A DNA stretch of 50,150 nt from Phycisphaerales bacterium UBA2421 (GTDB lineage: Bacteria > Planctomycetota > Phycisphaerae > Tepidisphaerales > Tepidisphaeraceae). The position numbers and the translations under genes were made by a program. The notes beneath the pieces are model-generated. The model did no database searches and was not told where the DNA came from. It worked only from the letters and a program-made list of their open reading frames with translations. The stretch spans positions 1 to 50,150 of the forward strand of contig DDRH01000013.1 in NCBI GenBank assembly GCA_002343075.1. Direction: 5' to 3'. Of the stretch, positions 1 to 9,273 are shown one piece after another (position 1 is the stretch's first letter; each line of letters starts with the position of its first letter).

Positions 1-285
1 GTTGTGCATGCCCCGCAGCAGCAGAGTGTAGAGACCGTCCTGCGAATTCAACTTCTCGGCCAAGCCCTGCGCGATCGGTTGCACCACCACTACCCGTCCG
101 CCAAACTTCCCCGCGGCGTTCAGGCGGTTGATCATCCAATCTGCAAAACCGCGCAGGAAGTTTCCCTCGCCGAACTGCAACACTTTCTCCGGCAGATCGC
201 GGTCGGTCGGGAAAAAGCTCAGCGAGCCGGGCTTGGAGTAGCCACTGGCGAACAATTCACGGTTGAGTTTTGGGAGTGTGGGCAT
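1..285 (-). CDS. uxaB: Tagaturonate reductase, N-terminal part (cut by window edge)
   Basis: This is the first 95 codons of a gene that runs off the left edge. The translation begins [12 protein letters not shown] and contains [13 protein letters not shown], the NAD-binding N-terminal signature of UxaB and related mannitol-dehydrogenase-family reductases, followed by a hydrophobic strand (GRVVVVQPI) and [11 protein letters not shown], all as in the family. UxaB reduces D-tagaturonate to D-altronate in the cytoplasm with NADH. It starts 18 bp after uxaA on the same strand, so the genes form an operon uxaC-uxaA-uxaB. The ATG at 285 has no strong ribosome binding site, which fits translation coupled to uxaA. 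The identification rests on the N-terminus only; another polyol or uronate reductase of the same family is possible but less likely in this setting. Confidence 0.85.
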   Translation of the reverse strand, partial: MPTLPKLNRELFASGYSKPGSLSFFPTDRDLPEKVLQFGEGNFLRGFADWMINRLNAAGKFGGRVVVVQPIAQGLAEKLNSQDGLYTLLLRGMHN

Positions 286-303
286 GAGATCGATCGATGC
301 TTT

Positions 304-1794
304 TCAGAGCGTTACGCCATTTTTCCAGATGGCAATTTCCCGGTAGCCGTGTTCTTCGTTTTTCGTCAGCGTCCTGCGGCTGGCTACATCGAGCACAAGA
401 TCAAAAAGCTTGTCGGCGGTGGCGTCGAGGCCCGCACTTTCGCTCGCCAGCACACCAGCATCGAAATCGATCCACTGCGGCTTGCGCTGCGCGAGGCCTG
501 TATTGGTCGCAATCTTGATCGTCGAGGCGGGGAAGCCCATTGGCGTGCCCCGGCCAGTGGTAAACAGGACCATGTGAGCACCGGCAATCGTCATCGCGGT
601 GGATGAAACGCCATCATTCCCCGGCGCGTTGAGCAGTGCAAGCCCACCGAGGCCCGGTTGGGCCGGTTCGCCGTAACCGAGCACTTGCTTTACCATCGCG
701 CGGCCCCCCTTCTGCACGCAGCCGAGGCTCTTCTCCGCCAACGTGGTGATTCCGCCATCCTTATTGCCCGGAGAGGGGTTTTCGTCGATGGGTTGATCGT
801 ACTTTCGGAAGTAATCGCGGAAGCTATTCACCAGCTTGACCGTCGCCCCAAACACGTGCTCATCGGCGGCGCGGTCGAGCAGCACTTGCTCGGCACCAAA
901 CATCTCCGGCACTTCCGTAAGCAGCGTGGTGCCTCCGGCGGAGCAATGCTTGTCGGCAATACGGCCGACGAGCGGATTGCCCGTGATTCCACTGAAACCG
1001 TCACTCCCGCCGCACTTCATGCCCAGGATGAGTTCACTGGCCGGAATTGACTCTCGCTTAAAACCTTCGGCATACCCAGCCAGTGCCTCGATCGCCTGCA
1101 GGCCCGATTCCACTTCGTCGCTTACATCCTGTGCGTTAAAGAACTTAACGCGGCTGGCATCATGCTGCCCCACATGCTCCATGAACAGCTTCATCTGGTT
1201 GTTTTCACACCCCAGCCCCAACACCAGCACCGCGGCAGCGTTTGGATGCTTGACCAGTCCGGCGAGCACCCGTTGCGTGTTCGCCAGATCATCGCCGAGT
1301 TGCGAACAACCAAACGGATGTGGAAAGGCGTGCACACCTTCAATCTGCGTACCGGCAAACCGCTTCGATGCCGCATCGGCAATGCGCTGGCTTGCGTGAT
1401 TCACACAGCCAACGGTGTTAACGATCCAGATCTCATTGCGCGTGGCGACGCGGCCATCGGGCCGCCGGTAGCCTTCAAAAGTCCGGATGGCCGGCTTTGG
1501 TGCCGGTGTGCCGGCAAACTTGTTGTATTTGAGGTTGGCGAGGTTTTCGCGCAGCCCACTCTCGACATTCTGCACATGCACATGCATCCCTGCGGCGATG
1601 TCGCGCGCGGCGATGCCGATGGGGTAGCCGTATTTGATCACCTTCTCCCCGCGTCCGATCGGCTTCAGCGCAACTTTGTGCGCCTGCGGGATGTCATCCT
1701 GCAGTGTCAGCCCATCGACCGTCGTCCCTGCTTGCAATGGTTCCAGGGCCACGGCTACGTTGTCAGAATCGGTAATGCGCAGGAGTTGTGCCAT
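304..1794 (-). CDS. uxaA: Altronate dehydratase
   Basis: The 496-residue product dehydrates D-altronate to 2-keto-3-deoxygluconate in the Ashwell hexuronate pathway. The N-terminal ~90 residues form the SAF-type domain of UxaA, with a HVHVQN segment near residue 71. The long catalytic domain shows family landmarks: TFEGYRRPDGRVATRN, HPFGCSQLGDD, LGLGCENNQ, GMKCGGSDGFSGITGNP and LLNAPGNDGVSSTAMT. Conserved cysteines in several of these motifs are consistent with metal-dependent dehydration. The length matches full-length UxaA (about 490-510), so this is not a split SAF or catalytic subunit. It lies 43 bp downstream of uxaC and 18 bp upstream of uxaB. Galactarate dehydratase (GarD) is a relative, but the uxaC/uxaB neighbours favour UxaA. 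Confidence 0.93.
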   Translation of the reverse strand: MAQLLRITDSDNVAVALEPLQAGTTVDGLTLQDDIPQAHKVALKPIGRGEKVIKYGYPIGIAARDIAAGMHVHVQNVESGLRENLANLKYNKFAGTPAPKPAIRTFEGYRRPDGRVATRNEIWIVNTVGCVNHASQRIADAASKRFAGTQIEGVHAFPHPFGCSQLGDDLANTQRVLAGLVKHPNAAAVLVLGLGCENNQMKLFMEHVGQHDASRVKFFNAQDVSDEVESGLQAIEALAGYAEGFKRESIPASELILGMKCGGSDGFSGITGNPLVGRIADKHCSAGGTTLLTEVPEMFGAEQVLLDRAADEHVFGATVKLVNSFRDYFRKYDQPIDENPSPGNKDGGITTLAEKSLGCVQKGGRAMVKQVLGYGEPAQPGLGGLALLNAPGNDGVSSTAMTIAGAHMVLFTTGRGTPMGFPASTIKIATNTGLAQRKPQWIDFDAGVLASESAGLDATADKLFDLVLDVASRRTLTKNEEHGYREIAIWKNGVTL

Positions 1795-1837
1795 GTTATT
1801 GCCAGCCAGATAAACGGTTTTACAGCCGCCGAAGCAT

Positions 1838-3181
1838 TCAACCCTTTAAATGCGCCTCGAAGTTGCCTGCAAGCAAATGCCGCACATCGCGCTGCATCTC
1901 CTCGGGGGTGACATTCCAACCCGCCGCAGCGATGTCGGCATACTTATCCGTCAAGACTTCGGCAAGGATCGTGCGGGTGTGATCCCACTTGTAAATCAAC
2001 TGGTCGAGCACGCGCGCGTCCGAGTGCTGCGGGATGAAACTCGTGCCCAGCAACTCCATTCGCATTCGCGTAATCTCATTGATCAGCGACGGGTTATTCA
2101 CGAACCACCAGCAGCCGAACACCATCAGGTTGCCAAACTTTCGCGCCGCGACGGCCAGCTCATGCTGATTCTCGCGCGCGAGCATGGTGACAAAAAAGCG
2201 ATTGCCGGGGAAAGCGCGCAGTAAATTGGTTAGCGACTGCACATCAGACAAACCGACCATGTCGCCGGCATCGCCAAGGTTCGGATTCACTTTCAGCCGG
2301 CTACCAATCATCATTGCAAAGGGAAGATTGCGCTCCTGGCAAAGCGGCAGCACGACCTTCTCCAGCATTACCTGCCCGGCGCGCGCGGCCGGGTCGCCGG
2401 TCTCGGCGATGGGATATCGCCAATCCGGCGGAAGGCTCACGGCGAGATAAATCGCCTTTTGGCGATCAATCCAGTCGGCCAGAAACCGTTTCGTCTCATC
2501 GATCGTCCGCTGGCTCAACTCCGGTGAAGCTTGATAGCCCCACGAGGCGAGCTTGGCCGAGGCGTTGGGAAAGTCCCGCAGAATGGGATCAATCCTCAGC
2601 ACCGCACTGAAGCGGGGATCGTTCGCCACCTGCGGGTCGCGCAGCCAGCGGGCTCGCTCGTTGTCGTCAAAGACGGGGTTGGTCATGGTGATGCGAGAAA
2701 CATTGCTTAGCTGCATCACTTTGTCGATGTAGTCGCTGGGACGCTGTTTGGCGGTCCAGGCGCGCCAGCTCGCCAACGATCGATCGGCAGGACTCATCCC
2801 GAGCTTGGAGAGGCACGTCAACACCCCGCGGCAGGCTTCGCTTACGGGGGAGCGTTCGACGAAAAGATGTTTCCAAATGTGATCGGCCTGCGCGGACTTA
2901 GACATCTTCCAGAACTGCTCATGGGGTAGCTTGGTCGCCGGCACCACGCGGAAGACCTCGGCCACGAGATAGTGATACGTCAGCATCTCATCAATACCCC
3001 AGAGCATCAGCCCGGTGGGGTCGGGCGCGCCGGCGGCGTTGGCAACCGGCGTGCCGAAGGTAGGCGGATACACGTGTGTGTGCATGTCCACGATCGGCTG
3101 AGCGGCCAGCACCGACGCGACCGCTGCGTGAATCTGTTGGCGGGTTTGAACCTGTGGGTTGTTTTCAGTCATGCGTTCCAT
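1838..3181 (-). CDS. uxaC: Glucuronate/galacturonate isomerase
   Basis: UxaC converts D-glucuronate to D-fructuronate and D-galacturonate to D-tagaturonate, the first intracellular step of hexuronate breakdown. The 447-residue sequence carries the amidohydrolase-fold motif IVDMHTHVYPP near residue 31 (family form: D-x-H-x-H) and, near the C-terminus, VFGCWWFVNNPSLI followed by an MRMELLG segment, typical of the UxaC family. E. coli UxaC is about 470 residues, so the gene is complete. The start at 3181 gives MERMTENN; a second ATG three codons in is equally possible. It is the first gene of uxaC-uxaA-uxaB, and together the three take galacturonate to 2-keto-3-deoxygluconate. A 14-bp-stem hairpin separates it from the large gene upstream. 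Confidence 0.88.
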   Translation of the reverse strand: MERMTENNPQVQTRQQIHAAVASVLAAQPIVDMHTHVYPPTFGTPVANAAGAPDPTGLMLWGIDEMLTYHYLVAEVFRVVPATKLPHEQFWKMSKSAQADHIWKHLFVERSPVSEACRGVLTCLSKLGMSPADRSLASWRAWTAKQRPSDYIDKVMQLSNVSRITMTNPVFDDNERARWLRDPQVANDPRFSAVLRIDPILRDFPNASAKLASWGYQASPELSQRTIDETKRFLADWIDRQKAIYLAVSLPPDWRYPIAETGDPAARAGQVMLEKVVLPLCQERNLPFAMMIGSRLKVNPNLGDAGDMVGLSDVQSLTNLLRAFPGNRFFVTMLARENQHELAVAARKFGNLMVFGCWWFVNNPSLINEITRMRMELLGTSFIPQHSDARVLDQLIYKWDHTRTILAEVLTDKYADIAAAGWNVTPEEMQRDVRHLLAGNFEAHLKG

Positions 3182-3200
3182 CGCCTCGATAAAAGTGAAA

Positions 3201-3239
3201 TCGGGGCGGCACGAGTTTTTTGCATTCGTGCCGCCCCGA
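3201..3239 (-). terminator. Perfect 14-bp-stem hairpin between the beta-repeat gene and uxaC
   Basis: The arms 3201-3214 and 3226-3239 are exact reverse complements (TCGGGGCGGCACGA and TCGTGCCGCCCCGA) with an 11-nt loop. On the minus strand it lies about 90 bp after the stop of the gene ending at 3327 and is followed by the moderately T-rich TTTCACTTTTATC. It could terminate that gene or be one of the GC-rich palindromic elements scattered through this window. It lies directly in front of uxaC, so partial attenuation is also conceivable. Confidence 0.55.
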
Positions 3240-3326
3240 GATTGTCACCATTATTCACCTGCTTGTGCAGGCAAAACTGAGGATGTGCAATTGTATCGTC
3301 GCCTTTTGCACCATCCTCCGATCAAC

Positions 3327-6300
3327 TTACTTCCGGCGGCGGGCCAGCATCAGACCCGCGGTGGCGAGCAGGGAAAGCGTTGCTGGTTCCGGAACGGCAC
3401 TGCCACGCGGCAGATCGCCCGATGCGTTCTGCCCGAAGTTGGCGGCGAGCAGCGTAAAGTCGTCAAGGTTGACGTTGCCGTCGTAGTTAAAATCGCCCTT
3501 CGACCAGTTGCCACCGGGCGCGCCGAACGCAGCCGCGAGACTGGTGAAGTCATCCAGGCTGACCCCACCGCTGAGGTTCGCATCGCCCAGCCGGGTGTAG
3601 CGAACCAGCACCGCGGTTGAGTCACTGGCGACACCGAGGAACGGCGACGGGCTGCCGACCGATGACGCTTCGGCATAGCCCACACCATGCGTGCCCGACA
3701 GTGCCGCGGCATCGCTGGAGGTAATGCCGTTTCCGGTCCACGATCCACCCGCCCGACCAGCGATGATCAAGGCACGGATCGACGCTTCGGGAGAGTTCAC
3801 GTCATAATCGAAGATCACGCCGTTCTTGGCCACGTCCAGTCGGCCTGCGGGGGTTGCTCCACCGGCGATGCTGAAGCCGTCTTCAACAAACTTCGATGTC
3901 GAGGTCGGATCGCCAACCGAACCGCCGGGGCCGATTCGCAGCGTGCCGCCGTTGATGGTCGTCGTGCCGTTGTTCAGCAGCTTCTTCACCGTCAGCGTGC
4001 CAGCATCGACAGTCACGCCGCCGCTGAAGGTGTTGTTTGCACCAGTAACGCTCCACGCGCCGGTTCCGCTCTTGGCAAGGCCAAGCTTGCCCGCTGCCGA
4101 GTCAACAAGTTGTGCGGCGAGGGTGTTGGCACCGGCATTGGTGCCGGTGAGGTTGAGGTTTCGGTTTTGATTGCCAAACGTCAGGGTTGCATTGGTCGCT
4201 GCGGCCACCGAGCCGAGACTGACAACCGCCTGCAGGTTGTTTGTGCGAATGAACGGGCTGCCGCCGGTAAAGCCGAAGTTGGGGGCGATGCCCTGAATGG
4301 TCGAGCCTGCCGGCAGGAACGTCGCCACGCCGGCTACATCCGCGGTGACGGTCATGCCCACCGTGAGACGGCTGATGTCCGAAATGCCGTTGAGCAGGCG
4401 CGCCGTGCCGCCAGTTGTAAGGGTGGCTACGGTCAGCGGGCCAACATCCAGCACAGCAGCCGCGCCGGTGTTGTTGAGGTTCAATGCGCCAGCGCCTGAT
4501 GAATCGAGCGTTGCGCCGGTGGTATCGATCGAGAAGAGCCGGTCGCTGGTGGCGCCCGAGCCAACATACTTCAGCGTCCCGCCGCTCAGCACGAGGTTGC
4601 TGGCTGCGGATGACGACGAACCGATGCTCGACGGCGTTCCACCGTTGCCAAGAACGCTGGCAACCAATGTGGAGTTGACCCGAGCATTGTAGGGCCGGGC
4701 AACGATTGAGTTGGTGCTGGCGTTATCACGGGCGAACGAGTCGTGCGTGTGAATGTAATCGCCGCGAATCGTCGTCACACCGGTGTAGTTGTTGTTGCCC
4801 GTAACCGCGACGGTACCGCCGTTGGTTACGGTGACATTGCGGCTGCCGGTCAGTGCGTTGGTATTCGGCAGCGTAAGCGTTCCACCGCCGCCAAGACGAT
4901 AGCCCAGGCTGGCGTTGGGGGTGATGGTGCCGGTGTACGAAACACCCGCAGCGACCGCACCGACGCTCATATTGGTAACGCCCGGTCCGGCGGTGGTCAG
5001 GTCAAGGTTGACCGCGGCATCAGGCCCGGCCAGCGCCAGCCCGCCGTCGTTGGCGACCGACATGGTGCTGGCATTGAGCTTGTCGAAGAAGTCGGTCGTG
5101 AGGGTGCCCGAAAGCACACCGATCGCCCCACCCGCGATGACGTTGATTCGGGAAGTACCCGCATTGCTATTGATCGTGATCGACCCGCCGGTGAACGGCG
5201 TATCAAACTTGCCATAGGCAGCCGGGTTGGCGAACTGCAGCAGCCCGCCGGCGACGCTTGTCGGGCCGAGCAAGGTGCTTGTTGGCCCCGTGAAACTGGT
5301 GGTGCCATCAGTGATGGTCGGCAAAACGCTCGAATTCAGCGTTAGCACGCCGGTACCGCGTTTTGCAATGCCACCGTACGAGCCAAAGCTCGGATCGAGC
5401 GCGCGATCCATCGCAAGGTCGCCCGTCGAGCCGGGGAACCAGGGATTGCGGTGGTTATAGATCGGGCCGTTCACAACCGTGTTGCCCGAGCCATCAAATG
5501 TCAGCGCGCGGTTGGCTTCGGTTCCGCCGTCGGTTCCGGTCGAGACTGCGATGAAGCCGTTCACCGTCCACGCCTTGTTATCAGGCAGGAGGTTGACCAA
5601 TTCGCGGTTATTGCTCTGGAAAGCGTTGCCCGACATGGTGATCGAATGCTCGCCGGTCATTACCAGCGTGTGCTGGATCTGCCAGTTGTTGGTGATGGTG
5701 CGCGAGTCGTTGTCGGTCATGAACCGGGTGCCGTAGGCGTTGGCCGCGGCGTTTTGCTGCAGCACGCCGGTGCCGAACGGCTGATCGGTCTTAATCAGGA
5801 AAATGCCCCGGTTGAGCTGGGTGTTACCCGAGTAGGTGTTATCGACGTTGAAGACGTAAGTGGTTGGAATGGGCGCATGGCTGTTCTGGTTGCCGCCGGG
5901 CATTCCCAGGAGCACTTGGCCGTTGTTGAACCCGCCGTTGCTGATGACACCGTTAAAGTTCACCGTTCCGCCGTGGGCGAAGGTGATGGACGGCGTGCCC
6001 GTTGCCGCGATTTGCGGCGAGGTAAGCACGAGGTTGCCGCGCTGCACCGCACCCGGCTGCGACAGTTGGATGGCACCGAAGTTGTAGGTTGCGCCGTTGG
6101 TCAGCGATCCCGCCGTGAGCAGAATGGTTCGCTGCAAGACGGCGGTGCCGTCGGAGGCGTCGTTGTCGGCGATCACGGTGACGTTGCCGAAGTTAAACAC
6201 GCCGCCGTTGGTGCCTTCGACGCGGAAGTTGGAGTTCTGCAGGTTGGTCGTCCCCGCGGCCAGCCCGGGGGTGCCCAGGTGGAGAGGTGCGGAGAACGTG

Positions 6301-6662
6301 TTAACCGCACCCTCACCGCCGTTGTGAATGATGGTGCCACTATTGAGGATCAGCGCCCCCCCGCCGGAGTTGCCGGCACCGATATCGATGGGGAAGGTGG
6401 CGTTGGTGTTACCGATCGTCAGTTGGTTAATGAGGAAATCGGTCGGAAGGGCAATGTTCAACGCCCCACCGGTGACGGGACCGGAGATGTCGGCGGTATC
6501 GCCGGCGACACTGGGCGTGCCGGCAGGGCTCCAGACGCCTGCACCGTTCCATTGGTAGGTTCCACCGGCAAAACTCTGCCAGGTGAAGTCCTGACCGAAT
6601 GAGAAATGGGTCGTCAACGCCGAAGCGGCCACCGCCGCGAGAATCAACTTACTTTTCCGCAT
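3327..6662 (-). CDS. Giant secreted protein: autotransporter-type beta-strand repeats, dockerin-like pair, PEP-CTERM tail
   Basis: The start at 6662 (MRKSKLILAAV) is chosen because GGAGG lies just upstream; the frame extends further 5' without a binding site. The 1111-residue product has an N-terminal signal peptide (about residues 1-23, ending near FSFG) and then a long Gly/Asn/Thr-rich body with repeats such as NNTFSGGVTVDAGTL and NNYTGVTTI, the autotransporter-associated beta-strand repeat seen in extracellular beta-helices. Near the C-terminus are two calcium-loop segments, LGDANLSGGVSLDDF and DFNYDGNVNLDDF, resembling dockerin type I or EF-hand repeats. The end is VPEPATL, a hydrophobic stretch and RRRK, a PEP-CTERM signal expected to be handled by an exosortase. 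No outer-membrane barrel is visible, so this is not a true autotransporter. A close relative lies at 39524. Its role (surface adhesin or polysaccharide-binding scaffold) is inferred. Confidence 0.9.
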   Translation of the reverse strand: MRKSKLILAAVAASALTTHFSFGQDFTWQSFAGGTYQWNGAGVWSPAGTPSVAGDTADISGPVTGGALNIALPTDFLINQLTIGNTNATFPIDIGAGNSGGGALILNSGTIIHNGGEGAVNTFSAPLHLGTPGLAAGTTNLQNSNFRVEGTNGGVFNFGNVTVIADNDASDGTAVLQRTILLTAGSLTNGATYNFGAIQLSQPGAVQRGNLVLTSPQIAATGTPSITFAHGGTVNFNGVISNGGFNNGQVLLGMPGGNQNSHAPIPTTYVFNVDNTYSGNTQLNRGIFLIKTDQPFGTGVLQQNAAANAYGTRFMTDNDSRTITNNWQIQHTLVMTGEHSITMSGNAFQSNNRELVNLLPDNKAWTVNGFIAVSTGTDGGTEANRALTFDGSGNTVVNGPIYNHRNPWFPGSTGDLAMDRALDPSFGSYGGIAKRGTGVLTLNSSVLPTITDGTTSFTGPTSTLLGPTSVAGGLLQFANPAAYGKFDTPFTGGSITINSNAGTSRINVIAGGAIGVLSGTLTTDFFDKLNASTMSVANDGGLALAGPDAAVNLDLTTAGPGVTNMSVGAVAAGVSYTGTITPNASLGYRLGGGGTLTLPNTNALTGSRNVTVTNGGTVAVTGNNNYTGVTTIRGDYIHTHDSFARDNASTNSIVARPYNARVNSTLVASVLGNGGTPSSIGSSSSAASNLVLSGGTLKYVGSGATSDRLFSIDTTGATLDSSGAGALNLNNTGAAAVLDVGPLTVATLTTGGTARLLNGISDISRLTVGMTVTADVAGVATFLPAGSTIQGIAPNFGFTGGSPFIRTNNLQAVVSLGSVAAATNATLTFGNQNRNLNLTGTNAGANTLAAQLVDSAAGKLGLAKSGTGAWSVTGANNTFSGGVTVDAGTLTVKKLLNNGTTTINGGTLRIGPGGSVGDPTSTSKFVEDGFSIAGGATPAGRLDVAKNGVIFDYDVNSPEASIRALIIAGRAGGSWTGNGITSSDAAALSGTHGVGYAEASSVGSPSPFLGVASDSTAVLVRYTRLGDANLSGGVSLDDFTSLAAAFGAPGGNWSKGDFNYDGNVNLDDFTLLAANFGQNASGDLPRGSAVPEPATLSLLATAGLMLARRRK

Positions 6663-6834
6663 GATCTTTCCTCCGCGAGCGCACAAGGCACCCGTCCGCA
6701 AAAAATGAAACAAACAACTCTGTTCCTCATCTCCAAAGCAACCATCACGACCGCTTCGCGAGGGATGCTAAATTTGAACCACGTTCCGGGAGAAGCAAAT
6801 GCACGTCCGGTAATGCGCTTCTAAAAGCAAATCC

Positions 6835-7731
6835 TCAGAATCCAGCCGGGTCAGCCTGTGGCCTGCCAGTGTACTTCTGCCGCAGCGCGTCTTTTCGGCC
6901 AAACAGCTCCGCATGGCCGTCGGCGAATGCGACATTACCGACCGATTTATCCTTGGTTTCTTTGGTGAGTCGCGTGCGTGTATGACGCGCAGCGACAGAA
7001 TTGATCACCCCGGTCGGGTTATCCCAGTTATCCGGGTTCGGATTGAACACGCCGTCGTCAATCGTCTGTTCGTCTTCGCAGACCAACAAGATTTTGTTCG
7101 ATGACGAGCGGATCGAAGAAATCTTGCCGCTGAACTTGCCGTCAAATCGATCGCCCGGGTTATCGCCGGCGTAGTAGTAGTTCATGCTGTAACTGTACCG
7201 GTACCAGCCGTTTTCCAAGGTGCTGAACTGCGATGCTCGTGCATCAATGTTGTCAGCCGGGCATCGATAGATGTTGTCAAGGGCGGGGTTGGCATCGTTC
7301 GCCTGCTCGGGCGTGGTGTGCTCGATGACCTTCGACCCCAGATACTTCGCCAATGCAGAATAGGTTATGTTGGTATCGTCAGAGCCTGTATTGTTAATCA
7401 GCCGACCATTCACCGGATCTCTTCGACGCAACCACGAAATCCAATCCCAACTCGATCGTGGGTCTCCGGCGCGGGAAACCTTGCCGCTGAAACCACCCTG
7501 TGCCGGCAAGCCACCCTTGTTTTCGGTTGAATACGTGACAATAGCCAGACTCAGTTGCCGCATATTGCTCAGGCATTTCACCTGATTCGCAGACGCCTTG
7601 GCTTTACCAAGCGCAGGAAGCAGGATCGAAATCAGCAGCGCAATAATGCCGATGACGACCAGCAACTCAACAAGCGTAAATCCGATACGGCTTGACGGCA
7701 CAGAACCCGGGCCTGGGTAGTTCTCGTTCAT
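6835..7731 (-). CDS. Pseudopilin-type protein with C-terminal DG motif
   Basis: The start at 7731 is set by GGAG seven bases upstream of ATG; a longer reading frame begins at 7803. The 298-residue product begins with a short basic leader and the type IV prepilin signature [17 protein letters not shown] at residues 17-33. Cleavage and N-methylation are expected between Gly17 and Phe18. The soluble domain carries aromatic and Asp-rich segments and ends with [14 protein letters not shown], the DG-containing C-terminus common in planctomycete pseudopilin-like proteins (DUF1559-type). It precedes the giant beta-repeat gene on the same strand, 172 bp away. The same pair of families recurs at 39524-42521. 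Exact function is unknown; a minor pilin or type II secretion-like surface protein is inferred. Confidence 0.85.
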   Translation of the reverse strand: MNENYPGPGSVPSSRIGFTLVELLVVIGIIALLISILLPALGKAKASANQVKCLSNMRQLSLAIVTYSTENKGGLPAQGGFSGKVSRAGDPRSSWDWISWLRRRDPVNGRLINNTGSDDTNITYSALAKYLGSKVIEHTTPEQANDANPALDNIYRCPADNIDARASQFSTLENGWYRYSYSMNYYYAGDNPGDRFDGKFSGKISSIRSSSNKILLVCEDEQTIDDGVFNPNPDNWDNPTGVINSVAARHTRTRLTKETKDKSVGNVAFADGHAELFGRKDALRQKYTGRPQADPAGF

Positions 7732-7978
7732 CTTAAATCTCCGCACGCTGCTGATGCAGCGAAGCCAATTCGTTCGTTTCCGGCGAGTGTCGCTGATGAT
7801 CACCGCACCGAACCTCCTGGAAGCGGCAATCTCTTCTTCGCGACTTCGATAACTATAAAGTGTAATTCACCTCCGAGGTTGCAATATCACGGAACGTTTT
7901 TGCGATTGAGCGCAACTAATTTAGATAACGCTTCACTCCGATACTGAAAAAACAGCCCTCTCCGCCGCATGTGGCATA

Positions 7979-9073
7979 TTACTGGAACTCGTCCGACCGA
8001 TGCGTCGGGCTGCCCGGCGGGGGACAGGCAAATGCCTCGATCGGCTGCAATTCAAACGCACCCGGGTCCAGTTCCACATGACAGATCGTCCGCCGCTTAT
8101 AGGTATACGCCACATGCACGTTGCCGGTTTGCGATTGAATCACACAGGGGTAGCTATATTGCCCCGGCGGGGCCGATTCCAACTCGGCGGCGGCAAACCA
8201 TGACCGGCCATCCGGCGAAACGGCTACGTTCAGCGGATAGCGCACCTTCTCAAGATTCGAGTGATTGTAGACCAGCAAATGCCGTTGCCCATTGACAGCG
8301 GCGGCAAGTGTGACGGCATCAATGCCGCTGTTGCAATTGGGAAGATTCATCAGTTGCAGCAAGCCCCAAGTTGCGCCGGCGTCATTGGACCACGACTCAA
8401 AGAGGCTTGAGGAGGTCGTGCGGCCGATCATCTGAAGCTGGTCCTGCGAGTGAATGAGAACGCTCGGCTGCGTGGCCTTGGGAATTTCGCCCTGCGCGAT
8501 GTGCGCCGAGGCGATAAACGACCGCCCACCGTCGCTGCTGCGCTCGGTGTAGACATGCCAACCGGCTTCTGGCATCTCGGCGCTGGCGGGAGAGATGATT
8601 TCGCCGTTGGTGAGTTGGACCGGCTTGTTCTTGGCCGGACCGAGAATCCCGGCGGGCAACCGCTCGGCGGGCGACCAGGTGTGTCCGGCATCTTCGGAAA
8701 TCTTGCGCATCCCCCACCACTTCGACGGTGACGGGCCGACTTTGTAAAAGAGCATGACCGGCCCTCCGCGCGGTTGAAACAGGACAGGATTCCAGCAGGG
8801 AAATCGGCCGCCGTCGGATTGGATGCCGTCAGCAACACGAGTCGGCGCAGACCAGCCATCGCGCGTCCGCCGGGCCATCCAGACGCAGACGTCGGCATGG
8901 CCCTCCTTCGTCCCGCCAAACCATGCCGCCAGCAGCGCACCGCCCGCTTCCAGCAGTGTTGCGGCATGACAAGAGGGGAATGGGGGCGAGTCGAAAACAA
9001 ACTCTCGACGAACCACCGCACGCGGACTGATCCGATCGGCGAGCATCGGCTCGATTATACCGCGCAACGCCAC
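7979..9073 (-). CDS. BNR/Asp-box sialidase-fold protein (predicted neuraminidase family)
   Basis: The 364-residue protein has clear Asp-boxes (S-x-D-x-G-x-T-W): SEDAGHTW at 126-133, SSDGGRSF at 179-186 and SNDAGATW at 229-236, plus a weaker one (SPDGRSW) near 287. These define a six-bladed sialidase beta-propeller. FGGTKEGHADVCVW near residue 52 is typical of the exo-alpha-sialidase/COG4692 group. No signal peptide is visible, so it is probably cytoplasmic or exported by other means. The GTG start at 9073 is supported by AAGGAG about ten bases upstream; the later ATG at 9046 lacks a site. True sialidase activity is uncertain: many family members in polysaccharide loci act on other acidic sugars, and this one sits upstream of hexuronate genes. 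Confidence 0.75.
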   Translation of the reverse strand: MALRGIIEPMLADRISPRAVVRREFVFDSPPFPSCHAATLLEAGGALLAAWFGGTKEGHADVCVWMARRTRDGWSAPTRVADGIQSDGGRFPCWNPVLFQPRGGPVMLFYKVGPSPSKWWGMRKISEDAGHTWSPAERLPAGILGPAKNKPVQLTNGEIISPASAEMPEAGWHVYTERSSDGGRSFIASAHIAQGEIPKATQPSVLIHSQDQLQMIGRTTSSSLFESWSNDAGATWGLLQLMNLPNCNSGIDAVTLAAAVNGQRHLLVYNHSNLEKVRYPLNVAVSPDGRSWFAAAELESAPPGQYSYPCVIQSQTGNVHVAYTYKRRTICHVELDPGAFELQPIEAFACPPPGSPTHRSDEFQ

Positions 9074-9273
9074 TTTGGGGACGCTCCTTCGTAGTCATGC
9101 GCCACGCATTTTGGCACTGCGTGGATTAGGGAATCCACACAATCCAACAACTTCAGACAAACAACCAGACGGCTGTGACGCACGGTGCGGCGAGTTGTGC
9201 AGGATCAAAAGCGCAGATAGCCTGACGCACGCGGAGTCGGATCGATTTCTTGTCCCACCTTGTTGGAGGAGCT

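Noticed and set aside
3687..6602. Several plus-strand frames (up to 383 codons) opposite the giant beta-repeat gene
   Set aside because: They mirror the repeat-rich coding sequence and contain no recognisable family; the minus-strand frame has signal peptide, dockerin-like loops and tail.
3327..6662. Classical type V autotransporter
   Set aside because: Despite the repeat family name there is no C-terminal beta-barrel; the protein ends with a PEP-CTERM tail.
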